Shown here piece after piece: positions 51,749 to 62,469 of a stretch of DNA of 64,000 nt. A program made the position numbers and the translations under genes. The stretch's first letter is position 1, and the number at the start of each line of letters is the position of its first letter. The stretch comes from Monarcha castaneiventris obscurior (lineage: Eukaryota; Chordata; Aves; Passeriformes; Monarchidae), in NCBI GenBank assembly GCA_026261815.1, contig JAMPIT010000379.1, positions 20,758,501 to 20,822,500 on the forward strand. The letters are read 5' to 3'. A model generated the notes under the pieces. That model worked only from the letters and a program-made list of their open reading frames with translations. It searched no databases and was not told where the DNA came from.

Positions 51749-52373
51749 TGTCACGGACCTCGCGGTTTGTTGGTGCCAGAGCGCGAGGTGCCGCGACCTT
51801 CCTAAAAGCGTCTCCTTAGCGAAGCCGCTCGGCAGGACCAGCACACACCCACACGTGTACACACACACACACACGCAGGGACAGCTCCTTCAATGGCAAA
51901 GAGCTGGGAAGGGTCTCCATATGGTGTTCCATGGACGGGGTTTATTGCACCCATGCTCGTGAGGGGTTCCAGGGATGAAGACAAAGAACAATGGAGGGTC
52001 CACGTTTAAGTACGGGAGTGGATCAAGCATCAGAGACCAATGATCTGAGGGCATGGGGGCAGAACAAAGGCGGGACTAAGGTAAGGGAGCCAATAGGGAA
52101 ACTCTGGGGGAGTGATGATGGGGCAAGGGCCAATGGGGGAACAGGGAGTGGAGAACCTTCTAGGGCATGGGACATACAAGGTGACAAAGGGCGGGGAGGC
52201 CAACAGGGCCAACCAGGGAAGCAGAAGTGGGGTACATTAATGTAGCAGGGCAAAGCATCCTGGGGGAAGCCTCTTTTGTTCACCCTAACCTGGGGAGGAA
52301 TCTTTGGTACTAGGGACTGTCTCACCAGTGGACTCTCTTTGTTCCTTGTTCTGTAGGCTCACAGGCCACCACA
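51749..52373 (-). mobile_element. Minus-strand solo LTR with perfect 6-bp target duplication
   Basis: A 625-base GC-rich, CpG-containing block begins TGTCACGG and ends CCACCACA on the plus strand (TG...CA termini). It is flanked by identical CAGTTT hexamers. On the minus strand it has a weak TATA-like element (TACTTAAAC, 52012-52004) and AATAAA (51946-51941) about 60 bases further on, giving a short R region, followed by a U5-like part with (AC)8 at 51859-51874. Six-base duplications are typical of alpha/beta-retrovirus-like (ERVK-type) integration. No internal retroviral genes remain, so it arose by LTR-LTR recombination. Retained CpGs and intact termini suggest it is the youngest insertion here. 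Family name not determined. Open frames inside it on both strands are not genes. Confidence 0.85.
51941..51946 (-). promoter_or_regulatory. LTR polyadenylation signal AATAAA
   Basis: TTTATT on the plus strand reads AATAAA in the LTR's sense direction, in the context TGCAATAAACCC. Confidence 0.65.
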
Positions 52374-52379
52374 CAGTTT
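52374..52379. repeat. Right target-site duplication of the solo LTR
   Basis: CAGTTT directly follows the terminal CA of the LTR and matches 51743-51748 exactly. Confidence 0.85.
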
Positions 52380-52558
52380 GTCTTCTGAAGCAACACCTCC
52401 CTGGGTTTGTAACACCTAGAGCTTCTTCAAGATATATAACTTTGTTCCAAAACAAAATATGTTCAGGGCTGTACGTAGCAAGAGATAAATGATGTGCGGA
52501 AAGAGGGCATCAAACAAGGAGGAAATATATTGAGTCAGCTTTTGGCATCTACCTGGCA

Positions 52559-52611
52559 GGGGGCAGGATGGGGGTTGGGAGGGGGAAAGGGGAAGAGGGA
52601 AAGGGATTGGG
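52559..52611 (+). repeat. G-rich tract with eight G-runs (G-quadruplex motif)
   Basis: Within 53 bases there are G-runs at 52559-52563, 52570-52574, 52577-52579, 52581-52585, 52589-52592, 52597-52599, 52603-52605 and 52609-52611. Loops are 1-6 bases, mostly A-rich. This satisfies the standard four-run quadruplex pattern several times over, in otherwise AT-rich sequence. Confidence 0.9.
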
Positions 52612-54555
52612 CAGCATCACAAGAAACCTGAGAAATCACATGACTGCTCACTAGTAGCAGAAAAAATTTTGTAAGGTTTGATTCTAAAAACTGACACCAT
52701 GATTTTAGAGCTCATATTCTCATGTCTTTTTTTTAATCAGGAACATATATTTCACATAACAGATTGCTTTTCAAAATAACTCTCAAGGGAATACAGAACT
52801 GATGAGAATTCATTATTTAGCAGACTGACAAGCAGCAAGTTATTTTTAAAATGACTGGCATAAGGACAGGTGAATGAATCCCATATAAACTAATTTATAT
52901 GAATGATTTAAAAAGGGATTAGATTAAATGTTAATTATCCGCTGTGCTAGTGTATCATTTCATAGTTACTGGTTTTATTCCCTAATAAATAGGTAGAGTG
53001 AATTGAAAAGTAACATTTCACATTTTTTCATGAGAGATGTATATCTAGACGTCCATACCTTTCCTCTCCTTATGGTTTAGATTTTGAAATAAAGGATCCC
53101 CTATAAAAAGGTTACCATAAATAAAAGAATAAAACAAAAAAGGAACACTTCTCTAATAAGATATGAAGGCACCAGTGAAATTAATAGAGTCAGCCTTTGG
53201 GGTTTTTTTCCTTGCTAAATGGCAGAGTGGAATTGTTTTATTTAGAGATGTTCATTACTGTCAAACTATAACTCTGTGTTCTACTTTAAGTAAAACTTCT
53301 ATGCTTTACAAGGAAGTACTAGTCAAAGAAGATCTATAGCTGCACAACTTTGCTAATAAAACTTTACAGGTTGTGCTAGTGTGAAAGCAGAAGTAGTGTG
53401 CAGGCATAAATATGAATGCATTCATACATATATGTCTGCGTGTACAAGAAAAGCTACATGCAGACTTCTCGAAAGATGTCAATAAAATCTTATACCAGTC
53501 TTCAAAAATCTATGCCGTGGAAATTTGTCACATAGATTTGGCTTCAGTTCCACATTCTTTCTTTGTATCTACTACAGAGAAGTGTTTTCATAGATCAATT
53601 ATAACAGAGAAGTTGAAGATTTAGTTGCTGAAGACTTCTCAGCAGTTGATGTTCTATGGACAAATGTTCCAGAACTGTGTTGTCACAATAATTAGATGTC
53701 ACAAGTTAAGGAAACTTCAAAAACTTCAGCATGTGACTAGTTAAGAGCTGTCATTTAACAAACCTGGCTTAGTTTTCAGAGTTCTCAGTCTGAAAGGCAT
53801 GAGAAGCAGGGTAATTTACATCTCTCAGTCCTACTGGTCCTGTAATTTTACCACTTGCTGTATTTCTTTTACACTGTTTCTGACATTCCTTCTGTCCAAG
53901 AGAACTGTAAACATGACTTTAAAGATTAGCTACTGGGGCAATTTCCTACTGCAAAAGGTGGATCCTAAAATAATTTTCACAGCAGTAGGATCCTGATTGT
54001 TCTGTATGAATTATTCACTGTTCAGCATGTGGGCAGATACCCTGTTTACTCTTTGGTCTCAGTCTCTCCAGCTATTACCATTAATCACTGCTCCTGCTTC
54101 TTGGATAATATACTTTCATATTATTATTTCTTATATTATCTTTTTTCATAATTTTAAAAGAGGAAAAAAAGTGAAAATAGCTATTTTAAAATCCAGTCTT
54201 TAAGTTTTTTGTTTAATTCTTCCCCACTGTATTTCATAAGAGTTTCTGCCTCTTCACAATGCTCTTTTTCTTCTAAGTATGTATAGACACTGCTTTCTTT
54301 CTTCCTTTGCTTTCATTTTCTGGCATACACTAATACTTCTTTATTGCATGTTACCTTATGTGTGTACATTCCTCAGTAACTATCTCTCACCTACTTCTTT
54401 TAATCTCCCTTCTATTTTCTGTACAATTTCATTCTGAAGTCCAATTCTTTTGCTCAAATTCTATTCCTGTGTTGGAGTTTTAGAAACTTTTCCTTATATC
54501 ATGTTTCAGTGATGATGAAAAGCTTGGTTTTACCATTCATTTACCAATCTTCTGG
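52612..54555. other. AT-rich noncoding stretch
   Basis: No gene or repeat recognised; several short frames without features. Confidence 0.6.
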
Positions 54556-54960
54556 TAAATCAGTCAGCTCCTTCAGCACTTGGGTGCATATCATGAGGGC
54601 TCATGGACTTAAGTCTGACAAGTTTGCTTAAATATTCTCTGAACTGATCCTCTTGCAACAGTATGTCTTCCTTGTTCCAGATTTTCTCCCTGGCCTCTTC
54701 ATCTGTGTAATCCTTCTGAAGGCTGGTCTTACTTCTAAAGACAGAAGTAATGAAGACCTTCAGTATCTCACCTTTTTCAATGTGCTCTGTCAGCATGATT
54801 CCTGCACTGTTCACTCACAAAACCACATTTGCCCTAATCTTTCTTTTGCCACTGATATAGTTGCATGCTGATATTGCAGCACTCCAAGCTCTGTGATCCC
54901 AACAAGTTCGTAGCCCCAGAACTGCTCACAGATATCTAATTCCTCATGTTTATTCCCCAC
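54556..54960 (-). mobile_element. CR1 LINE fragment: endonuclease start joined to the linker before the reverse transcriptase
   Basis: The minus-strand frame at 54560-54814 closely follows the CR1 region between endonuclease and reverse transcriptase. It has an EKGEIL segment, FITSVFRSKTSLQ, EDQFREYLSKL and KSMSPHDMHP. Upstream on the same strand (about 54820-54960) comes a match to the start of the endonuclease region (a KHEELDICEQF-like reading). Nearly all of the endonuclease domain between them, several hundred bases in a full element, is missing. The element also ends before the reverse transcriptase. It is therefore truncated at both ends and deleted internally. It covers a part of CR1 not represented by the other copies here. 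Confidence 0.8.
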
Positions 54961-55559
54961 ACTGTGTGCACTTGTGTGGAAGTACGGCAGGGGATGAAAT
55001 TAGAGGAAACTGAGAATTTACATTCACATCCTATCAGAGTTATAACAGTATGGAAATTATAGGGTAAAGTGCTGCTGCTACTTCCTGGATGAAGTGTGGT
55101 TTGCATGTGCAAAACCTATTCCGTGATGATTCCTAATATAAACAATCTGTCCTAAAGCACCTGCTAAGAGGGATGGAGTGCAGGGTGGAGGAGAGTGGAA
55201 ACATGGCCAGGCTCTGTTGAAATCCCTGCAAGGAGGGGAACTCAGTGGTACTTTGCAGCTGATAAACTGCACGGCACCAGTCACCCAAAGGACACAGGAG
55301 AAGATGTCTTACTGCTGAGCCAACAACTGTACTGAAATCACTCTCCTCAGATGAACTTGGCTCATTATAGCCTAACTGTAATATTAACTCACACCTCCAT
55401 CCCAAAGTTACCTGCCTCCAAGGTACGACCACCTCTCACAGGGCATGTGCTTTATATTTTATTGACTATCTTTACGAGTGAAATGGGACACTTACACCAA
55501 TCAGTTACAAAGGTATGATAAGAATCACTCACATTCCACTTCAACATAAAAAAAAAAAT
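54961..55559. other. Noncoding stretch
   Basis: Overlapping minus-strand frames at 55078-55284 and 55133-55432 have mixed composition and no recognised motif. Confidence 0.5.
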
Positions 55560-56160
55560 AATTTAAAAGTAAGCTGAGACTGGTGAAAAGTTAGGGAAGA
55601 CTCCATCATAACTGCTAGGATAAGTCAATGGGCTGAACCTGTCTTGTCCCCCAAAGGGATGCTTATGGGGTAAGAACTGGACTCTGTGCCTGCTGACTAC
55701 TTTTATTGGGGATTAGAGCTTGTCTGTGTATTGCTTTGAATATGTTTTTGCAGTCAGATACTATCACTGGCAATCCTCGAAGTTTAACCTATCATAATTT
55801 TATATTAATAAAGAGTGTTTATCTGTAAATTGTTGGTGAAGTACTTCAGGGGCTTTGGAAGTTGCTGTCAGCAGGGAACGTACTCAAACGAAAGTGGAAG
55901 ACCCGGAAAGGGATCATAAAGTGGGAAGACCTGCTGAGGGGTCTCCCTTATTCTGTTGGTGTATTTTCCTGAATAAGTCAGTGGAACTGCCCTCCGATCC
56001 AGTAACTGTTCAGTGAAGGGTCCCCGTAAAGGGATGAAGACAGACTGGTCAGGCATGAGGGTTTCAGCTTTCCTGAGATGCTGACAGACAAATCAAACAC
56101 TAAGGGTTGAGGAAATCTCCCCACACTAAGGACGGAGGAAATCTCCCCTTTCCATGTGAC
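55560..56160. other. Unresolved segment, possible LTR or retroelement remnant
   Basis: Composition is less AT-rich than the flanks. On the plus strand there is an AATAAA (55808-55813) preceded by TATATT, with a tail resembling a U5/leader. On the minus strand a 62-codon frame (55868-56056) has unusually protein-like composition (Pro-, Arg- and Tyr-containing). An exact-period tandem pair of 26-base units sits at 56097-56148, and two GTGG(G)AAGACC blocks lie near 55892 and 55920. These features are compatible with an old LTR region, but I recognise no family and the strand signals conflict. Confidence 0.25.
56097..56148. repeat. Tandem duplication, 2 x 26 bases
   Basis: Two adjacent 26-base units, each beginning ACACTAAGG and ending AGGAAATCTCCCC, differ at three central positions. 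The minus strand of each carries GGGGAGATTTCCT, resembling an NF-kB half-consensus. Confidence 0.85.
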
Positions 56161-57249
56161 AGCTTGTGTGCGGGCACTTCAGAGAGTACCCCCAACATGC
56201 TTGTTTCCCTGAAATTGTCTGGGTGCTTTTATCATAATGTGCCTACTGGCACTTTCTGGTTTACACACCAATGCTTGAGGTGACTCTGCTTAAGCCTGGT
56301 TTTGTTGAATTTGTGTTCCTTTTTGTTCACATCACTCCTGGCTCTTTCCTCATGAGCCCTGTCTATGCCTTCCCCACAGGACTGCTGGTAACTCTCTCCC
56401 TCCCCTGTCATTCCTGTATCTGTGAAGGACTTATGTGACATTACATATGCTAGGAAAGATATAATAATACTCTCTAGGAAGATGTTTAGATGGAAGAAGA
56501 GCCAGACTACAAGTACTGGAACTTCTAAATATATACGCCCTCATAACCAGGCTTCTTAGAAGCTTTAGATTCCCCTTCATCTCAATAACCTTTCTCTGGC
56601 TAGTCATGCAAGATGCTTTACTGGTATTTTTCCAGAGTCTGATCTAGCATTCATTTGAAATTAATACAAGTTTTGTTATGAAATCCAGTAAACATAAGAT
56701 TGATCCCCAAATACCTTACTTATTCTTGTTTCTATGCAAGCACTTGCATAAAAATTGATAACAACAGACAACACATTCTGACACTTAAATAACAAATTCT
56801 TCATTTTGTTTTACATTCTACTTTTATGTCTACAAGGAAAACACTTTAACTTATTATGTGCATATATTCACATTTCAACTTCAGTTGTCATGCTCATACA
56901 ATTTTTCTTTTTAAATTCTGTGTTCATTTTCAGTTTACTACAAAAAAAAAGGCTTTATTAGAAAGCAATTGCCAGACAGACGGTTCTCTCTAAATAACAG
57001 TGATAGGTCATTGTTAGTTTTCCAGATTCAATAAAGTCTTAATCTGCTACATTTCACTTTGCATTTTAAATATATGAAACTTAAAACAGACAAATCAATT
57101 TATTGAGAAGATAGAAGCAAATATTTTTTAATGATAATCCATTTACTATTAGTTCTTTGTTTAATTTTGAGTTCACATTTATTGGGAAAATAATTTCGTA
57201 GGGGATCCTGACTTGCTTTTCTCTGTGAAGCTTGTTTAAAATACAGGTC
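56161..57249. other. AT-rich noncoding stretch
   Basis: No gene or repeat recognised. Confidence 0.6.
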
Positions 57250-57655
57250 ACACTTAGAATCATAATTGGAAAGAACTTTAGAGGTTCCAAACCTCTGCCA
57301 TGGGCATCGATACCTTCCACTAGAGCAGGTTGGTCAAAGCCCCATCCAATATGGCCTTGAACACCTCCAGAGATGGGACATCCACATCTTCTCTGGGCAA
57401 TCTGTTCCAGTTTCTCACAACCCTCTAAATAAAGGTGGTGAGAGTCAATGTCACTCTTATACTTAAACCTACAATCTTTCAATTTAAAACCATTCTTCCA
57501 TCTCTTATCACTACAGGTTCATCTAAAAATTCTCTCTCTTTTCTTTTAGGTCTGTTCAAGTACTGAAATGTTCCCTGGAGCCTTCTCTTTTCCAGGCAGA
57601 ACCTGCCCAACTCTCTCAGCCTGTCTTAATAAGAGAGATATGATAGGAGGTTTTA
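57250..57655 (-). mobile_element. CR1 LINE 3' end fragment
   Basis: It begins near ACTTAGAATCATAATTGGAA (decayed terminal octamers). It follows the CR1 3' region: AAGCCCCATCCAATATGGCC, CACCTCCAGAGATGGGACATCC, TCTGGGCAATCTGTTCCAGT, and then the CTCTCTCAGCCTGTC block near 57613. It breaks off near 57655. The minus-strand frame at 57081-57482 is partly CR1 and partly flanking read-through. Confidence 0.88.
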
Positions 57656-59560
57656 CATTACTCTTAAGTGGACTGCAAGAAACTCACATAAGCAACACAT
57701 TTATATTCCAGCTATAAACCAGCTGCAGAGGATAGAATTTTAATCTCTTCTTTGCCAGTGGAGGCTGCTTTTCCAAATAGAAAATTTCAAATGTGACAAA
57801 ATAGACCTGCCTCGATTTTCTTAAGGAATTTAGGATTTCACTGTGCATGGAAATTAAATGGAACAGAATGTTCTTGGAAATTAGGTTAAACGTCTCTGTA
57901 CACCTCCCTCTGCTAAAACCAGAGAAGAATAATTAAGATACAGTATTCTTATATAACTGTTTCAAACTAAAAGCACTCGTGGTTGGAAGTGATAGCGTTA
58001 ACCTAACTACCTTACAGACTGTACCATCATGCCTTCTACTGCTTCATATTAATGTTTCATATCATCTCCATGCAGACTAGCCCCAAGCTGGCCAGTCTTC
58101 TGTTTATATGAAGAAAAACCAGCAAATATGCAATAAAGCCTATTATGTTTAATTTAGTGCTATGGCAAATTTGTCTAAAGAAAAAGAAATCAGTAGTGGA
58201 ATGGTTTTTCAGATGTATTTTAGGACATCAGTTGCAGAACTTTGGCAAACTGAAGTTAATTTGACATAATGTTAGCACACCAGAGGGACAAAATACCGTT
58301 TAATAAGTCAAGAAAGAAGTAGCTTTTTCTGTACACCAGTTCAGGTTTTTGCAGTTTAATAATCTTTATGGGCTGTTGAAAGTCAGTTCTTTAAATGCAC
58401 TGGTTTTCAAATATTTCTTGCAGGCAGATCTAATAAGAAAAATACCTTCATAGAATTTTTCAATATATTTATTTCCTGTAAATTTAATATAAATAGAAGA
58501 TATTTAAAATGCGTGTTCAAGAATCACACTGAAACTTACATGAGTTTTTCTCTCAGAAACCACAGGAATAATTTAGAAGATATAGAATTAAGAAACTGAG
58601 TGTTTTATTAAAGATGTAAATTTAACAAAAATAATTTCTTGTTGCTAGAAACATACATGCTATTTATTCTGAAACAAACCAAAACTGAATGGTGTTAGAG
58701 TGTATATAACTTAATTTTAAGAAACTGATACACTCTTACAGAATTTCATAGCTTTATAGAACCCTTCTAATATCCATAAATTACAAACTTCAAACATAGA
58801 TTAATTGGAATACAGAAACAGAAATGTAATAATTACTAAAATGAATGACAACAATAAAATTATCCGTTATTCTATGTTAAAATTTTGAGATTTTTTTTCA
58901 CATAGGAGGTAATTACATAGGAAATTTTAATTAGCTTATTTATGTTTTCACACTGCTAGAATAAGTTGAACCTATGAACTTGGTACCTGTTTTATATGCT
59001 TTTTGTTATGTCAAAACCCAGCCTTAAAAGATGTTTTTTACCACCTTTGTTTGCCTGTGTTTCAAAGCAAGCAAATGAACACCATTCCTAAACCACAATA
59101 CCTTCAGTGCATTCTGTGGGGTGCATATATTTCACAGTACTGCATGTTCTCCTACGCCTTTAAGTAAATCTCTGCTCTGGAAGGGCAACTAAAACTGCTT
59201 GTAGAAGACAAAGTTTCCACAAGTCAAGACTTCAATCTTCAGACATTTTTCAAATGGAGAAACAGGGAACAGAACTACTTTGAACAACACACCTTTTTCT
59301 AAGTAATCTGTGTACTTGTCCACACACAGCAGATCTCTTTCTTAATAATCTCTTTCTCAATAACCACAACCTTGTATTATCTATGTTCCAAGCCAGACCA
59401 TCCAGTTTTAGTATTCCTAAAGAGGAAGAAATACATTTCTGTGTAGCTATTTTTTTTGTATGTCAAAGTCCTAGAGAATGAGCAGTATCACAACTGCAGT
59501 TTACATGTCTCACAAAATTTTGTTCATCTTGATAACACATTTTTTTGCTTTCTTTTACAG

Positions 59561-59697
59561 TCCAAGCTGTCAGTGAAGTTGCATGTGAAACCCTGGACCT
59601 TCATTTGGCCTTTTTCACCATGGCCTTCTCTTCTTCGTTTGCTATTTTCAGGTTGTCCATAGGCGTGAGAATACCACTGAAGTCATCCCATGCCTAG
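59561..59697 (+). CDS. Weak exon candidate behind an acceptor-like site
   Basis: TTTGCTTTCTTTTACAG ends at 59560, a textbook-looking 3' splice site. After a 2-base split codon the frame is open for 44 codons to TAG (59695-59697). The residues are mixed (QAVSEVACETLDLH start, hydrophobic Phe/Ala/Ser middle) with no known domain. A different frame is open over 59456-59662, so the signal is ambiguous and may be chance. Confidence 0.12.
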
Positions 59698-59873
59698 TGC
59701 CACATCAGCATCAAAATTGGACTGAAAATTCTACAGTCTCTGTTTCTTGAACTTCTGCAAATTTTGGTGATTAAAAGCCTGAGTGTTTATATAATAAGAG
59801 GCTTTTATCTTTACCAAATTTCAAAATTACTACAGTAAGAAGAAAACTAAGGAAAATTAGCATCCAGTTTCTT

Positions 59874-59904
59874 TTTCTGTTTTGTTTTGTTTTGTTTTGT
59901 TTTT
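59874..59904 (+). repeat. (TTTTG)n simple repeat
   Basis: Four to five near-perfect TTTTG units in a T-rich context. Confidence 0.9.
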
Positions 59905-60340
59905 AAATAGCAACAATTTTTGTAGTTTTGTGGACATTTTTTCTTTCAATCTTAGTTAATTGCAGATACAGTATTTTCTCCATAGGCTGATGAAATTGCA
60001 ACTGGATCAATATTTCTCAATGAAATCTGTCTTTATATTTAATTTTCTTTTTCCCTATTTTTTTTTCCTCATTGATATCCCAATAATCACAGTTGCTTTG
60101 TTCCCTTCAAATACTAAACATTGTATTTCTTTCCAGTTGGAATTTCTAATTCCACAACCTTTAACACAATTAAGACATTCTTCCACTATATTATCATTTG
60201 ACCAAATTAGGCATATTTAGTTCTGGTATTTCCTCACTGAAAATGAAGAAATCCCCTAGTCATATTTGTTTTCTGCTGAAGTTCTACCAATGTCTTCACA
60301 TCTCTCTTGTATTGAAATGCCAAGAGGAGAATGCTGCATT

Positions 60341-61012
60341 TTCCAAGCCCAGTGACAGAACTTCCACTAAACCAGGTTACTCAGGGCCCCATCCAGCCTG
60401 GCTTTTAACATTTCTAGGGATGGCATTTCCACAACTTCTTTGGGTAGCCTGTTCCAGTGTCTTACCACCCTCGCAGTAAAGACTTTCTTCTTAATATCTA
60501 ATTTAAATCTACCCTCCTTTAGATTAAAGACATTCCCCCATGTCATATCACTACATGCCCTCAGCAAAAGTCCCTCTGCAGATCTCTTGAAGCCCCGTTC
60601 AAGTACTGGAAGGTTACTATAATGTTTCTATCAATCCTCTTCTCCAGGCTGAACAACAACAGCTCTCTCAGCCTGCCTTCATAAAGGAGATGTTTCAGCC
60701 CTCTGATCAACTTAGTGGCTCTCCTCTGGACTTGTTCCAACAGGTCCACATCCTTCTTATGTTGGGAAACCTGAGCTGGATGAAGCACTCCAGGTGAGGT
60801 CTCACAAGAGCAGAGCAGAGAGGGAGAATCACCTTCCTCAACCCGCTGGTCAGGTTTCTTTTATGAAGCCCAGGATGTGGTTGGCTTTCTGGGCTGCAAG
60901 TGCACGCTACTGTATTATGTTGAGCTTGTCCATGAACACCACCAAATCCTTCTCCTCAGGGCTGTTCTCATCCATTCTCTGCCCAGCCTGTACTTGTGCT
61001 TGGGATTACTTC
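60341..61012 (-). mobile_element. CR1 LINE 3' coding portion
   Basis: Two minus-strand frames carry the C-terminal CR1 reverse-transcriptase signature. One (60367-60567) reads RHWNRLPKEVVE, then SLEMLKARLDGALSNL. The other (60561-60788) reads LLEQVQRRATKLIRGLKHL, then RLREL. They overlap in different frames, showing at least one frameshift. The C-terminal wording (FKARLDGALSNL type) differs from the copies at 12.4 and 47 kb and points to another CR1 subfamily. The 5' break is near 61012; the 3' untranslated tip and octamers are not recognisable. Confidence 0.93.
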
Positions 61013-61210
61013 AGACCTTAATGGTAATATTTGTTTCATAATTTACATTTCATTTTCAAAAAAATTTATCTATGGTGAATTTTCAGGGCCATGTTCGGAA
61101 TATCTTGCTTTTGAAATAGCAGTTGGTAAGATTCAGGCAAAGAAAATAAGAGTGGTCTGCATTGATAATTTGAAGGCATATTCAATCACATGTATGCAGC
61201 AGTTCCTTTC

Positions 61211-61318
61211 TAGCTGAAAGAAATTAGATGGTTCCTGTAGTTTCAGCTCAGTGTATTATGTGTTGCTGGACTAGTTCAACTGTGCACTGTTTTAACACAG
61301 TTTGTAGTAAAATATTTT
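61211..61318 (+). repeat. Ancient direct repeat, copy 1
   Basis: By eye it aligns, with small gaps, to 62353-62469. Shared landmarks are AGCTnGAAA...AAATTAnATG, then CTGGACTAGTT against CTGGAGTAGTT, then TGCACTGTTTT against TGCATTGTTTT, and CAGTTTGTAG against AAGTTTATAG. The core is about three-quarters identical. Confidence 0.5.
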
Positions 61319-62352
61319 TCAAAACATGTAAATTATGCAGGGAATTCTGCAAACTGAAACATCCAGACATCTCCCTCATCATCAGACATCTCAGGGTCTA
61401 CACCTTACACAGCTAAAGCAGCCATGAAGTGAGAGAAGCAGAGATTCATGTGTGTGGTGGCTTGTAGAAGTAATGAAAATGCTAGAAATGAAAGAGTATT
61501 TTACCAAATACTCACACAAACCTATAAATTGCCATTCATGTTGACTGTTGATGCCTTTTCCTTCTTTGGTCCTGACTAACTGTATGTTGTATCATTTATG
61601 TGCAGCAAAATGTTTCTGAAAGCTCTGTTGTCCTGATTAACTCCACTGTCATCTCCATTAGCTTTCTTCTTTTCTATGTTATCATCATAATACTGTGCAA
61701 ATGCAGAACATAAAGAGTCTCACCATCAAAGAGCTGATAGTCTAAAATAATTCAGGTGGTAGATTACTACCTGAAGCCACTGTGAGCTCAATCTCAAAGG
61801 CAAGCACAGCTACTAAATGTCAAAAAGACAATATAGCATGAGGTAACATGGTATTAGCCAAAAAGATCCAGAGGGGGACTGTTTAAGTGCTGATGAAGCA
61901 TGCATGAAACTCAGGCCTTGAAACCTTATTAGTGAATACAGACAGACAACTTTATGGAGATGACAACTCTTCGATATTCATTAGGACATACGAGCTGTTC
62001 AGTGAATGTTTTTTAAAGTTAAGCAGCCTATGTTTGGTCCCATAAAGACAAAAATGTCACTTGAAGGAAAAGAATTTAAAGATACAGCAATGTGATAATT
62101 AAGAAAGGGGTTTTATGGGACATTACTAAAATCTGGAAATCAATTAATTGCATGGAAAGACAACTATATTATCTTTCACACAGCACACCATTATTTTTTA
62201 ATCTTTTTCTAAAAAGAATTCCCATCAATGCCCATATCTTCTTTTAAGATTAGTCAGAATCATACAGATACATTCTTCAGTCATGAATTTTTAAAGGGTT
62301 TAGTAAAATGGGGTTTTAGGTTTTAGTTACTACCACAATTAATACAACAAAA

Positions 62353-62469
62353 AGCTAGAAATAAATTACATGTTGTGTGATTTTTATCTTTATTACAGCA
62401 ATTATATGCCATGATGAGCTTCTGGAGTAGTTAATCTATGCATTGTTTTTACACAAAGTTTATAGCAAA
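62353..62469 (+). repeat. Ancient direct repeat, copy 2
   Basis: The partner of 61211-61318, about 1.1 kb downstream in the same orientation. Either an old local duplication or two copies of an interspersed repeat that I cannot name. Confidence 0.5.

Larger units (their letters stand above)
57656..60340. other. AT-rich noncoding stretch
   Basis: Holds a TTTTG simple repeat (59874-59904) and the weak exon candidate at 59561-59697. Otherwise nothing is recognised. Confidence 0.6.

Noticed and set aside
51991..52325. Overlapping 60-100-codon frames on both strands
   Set aside because: They lie inside the solo LTR and come from its stop-poor, GC-rich composition.
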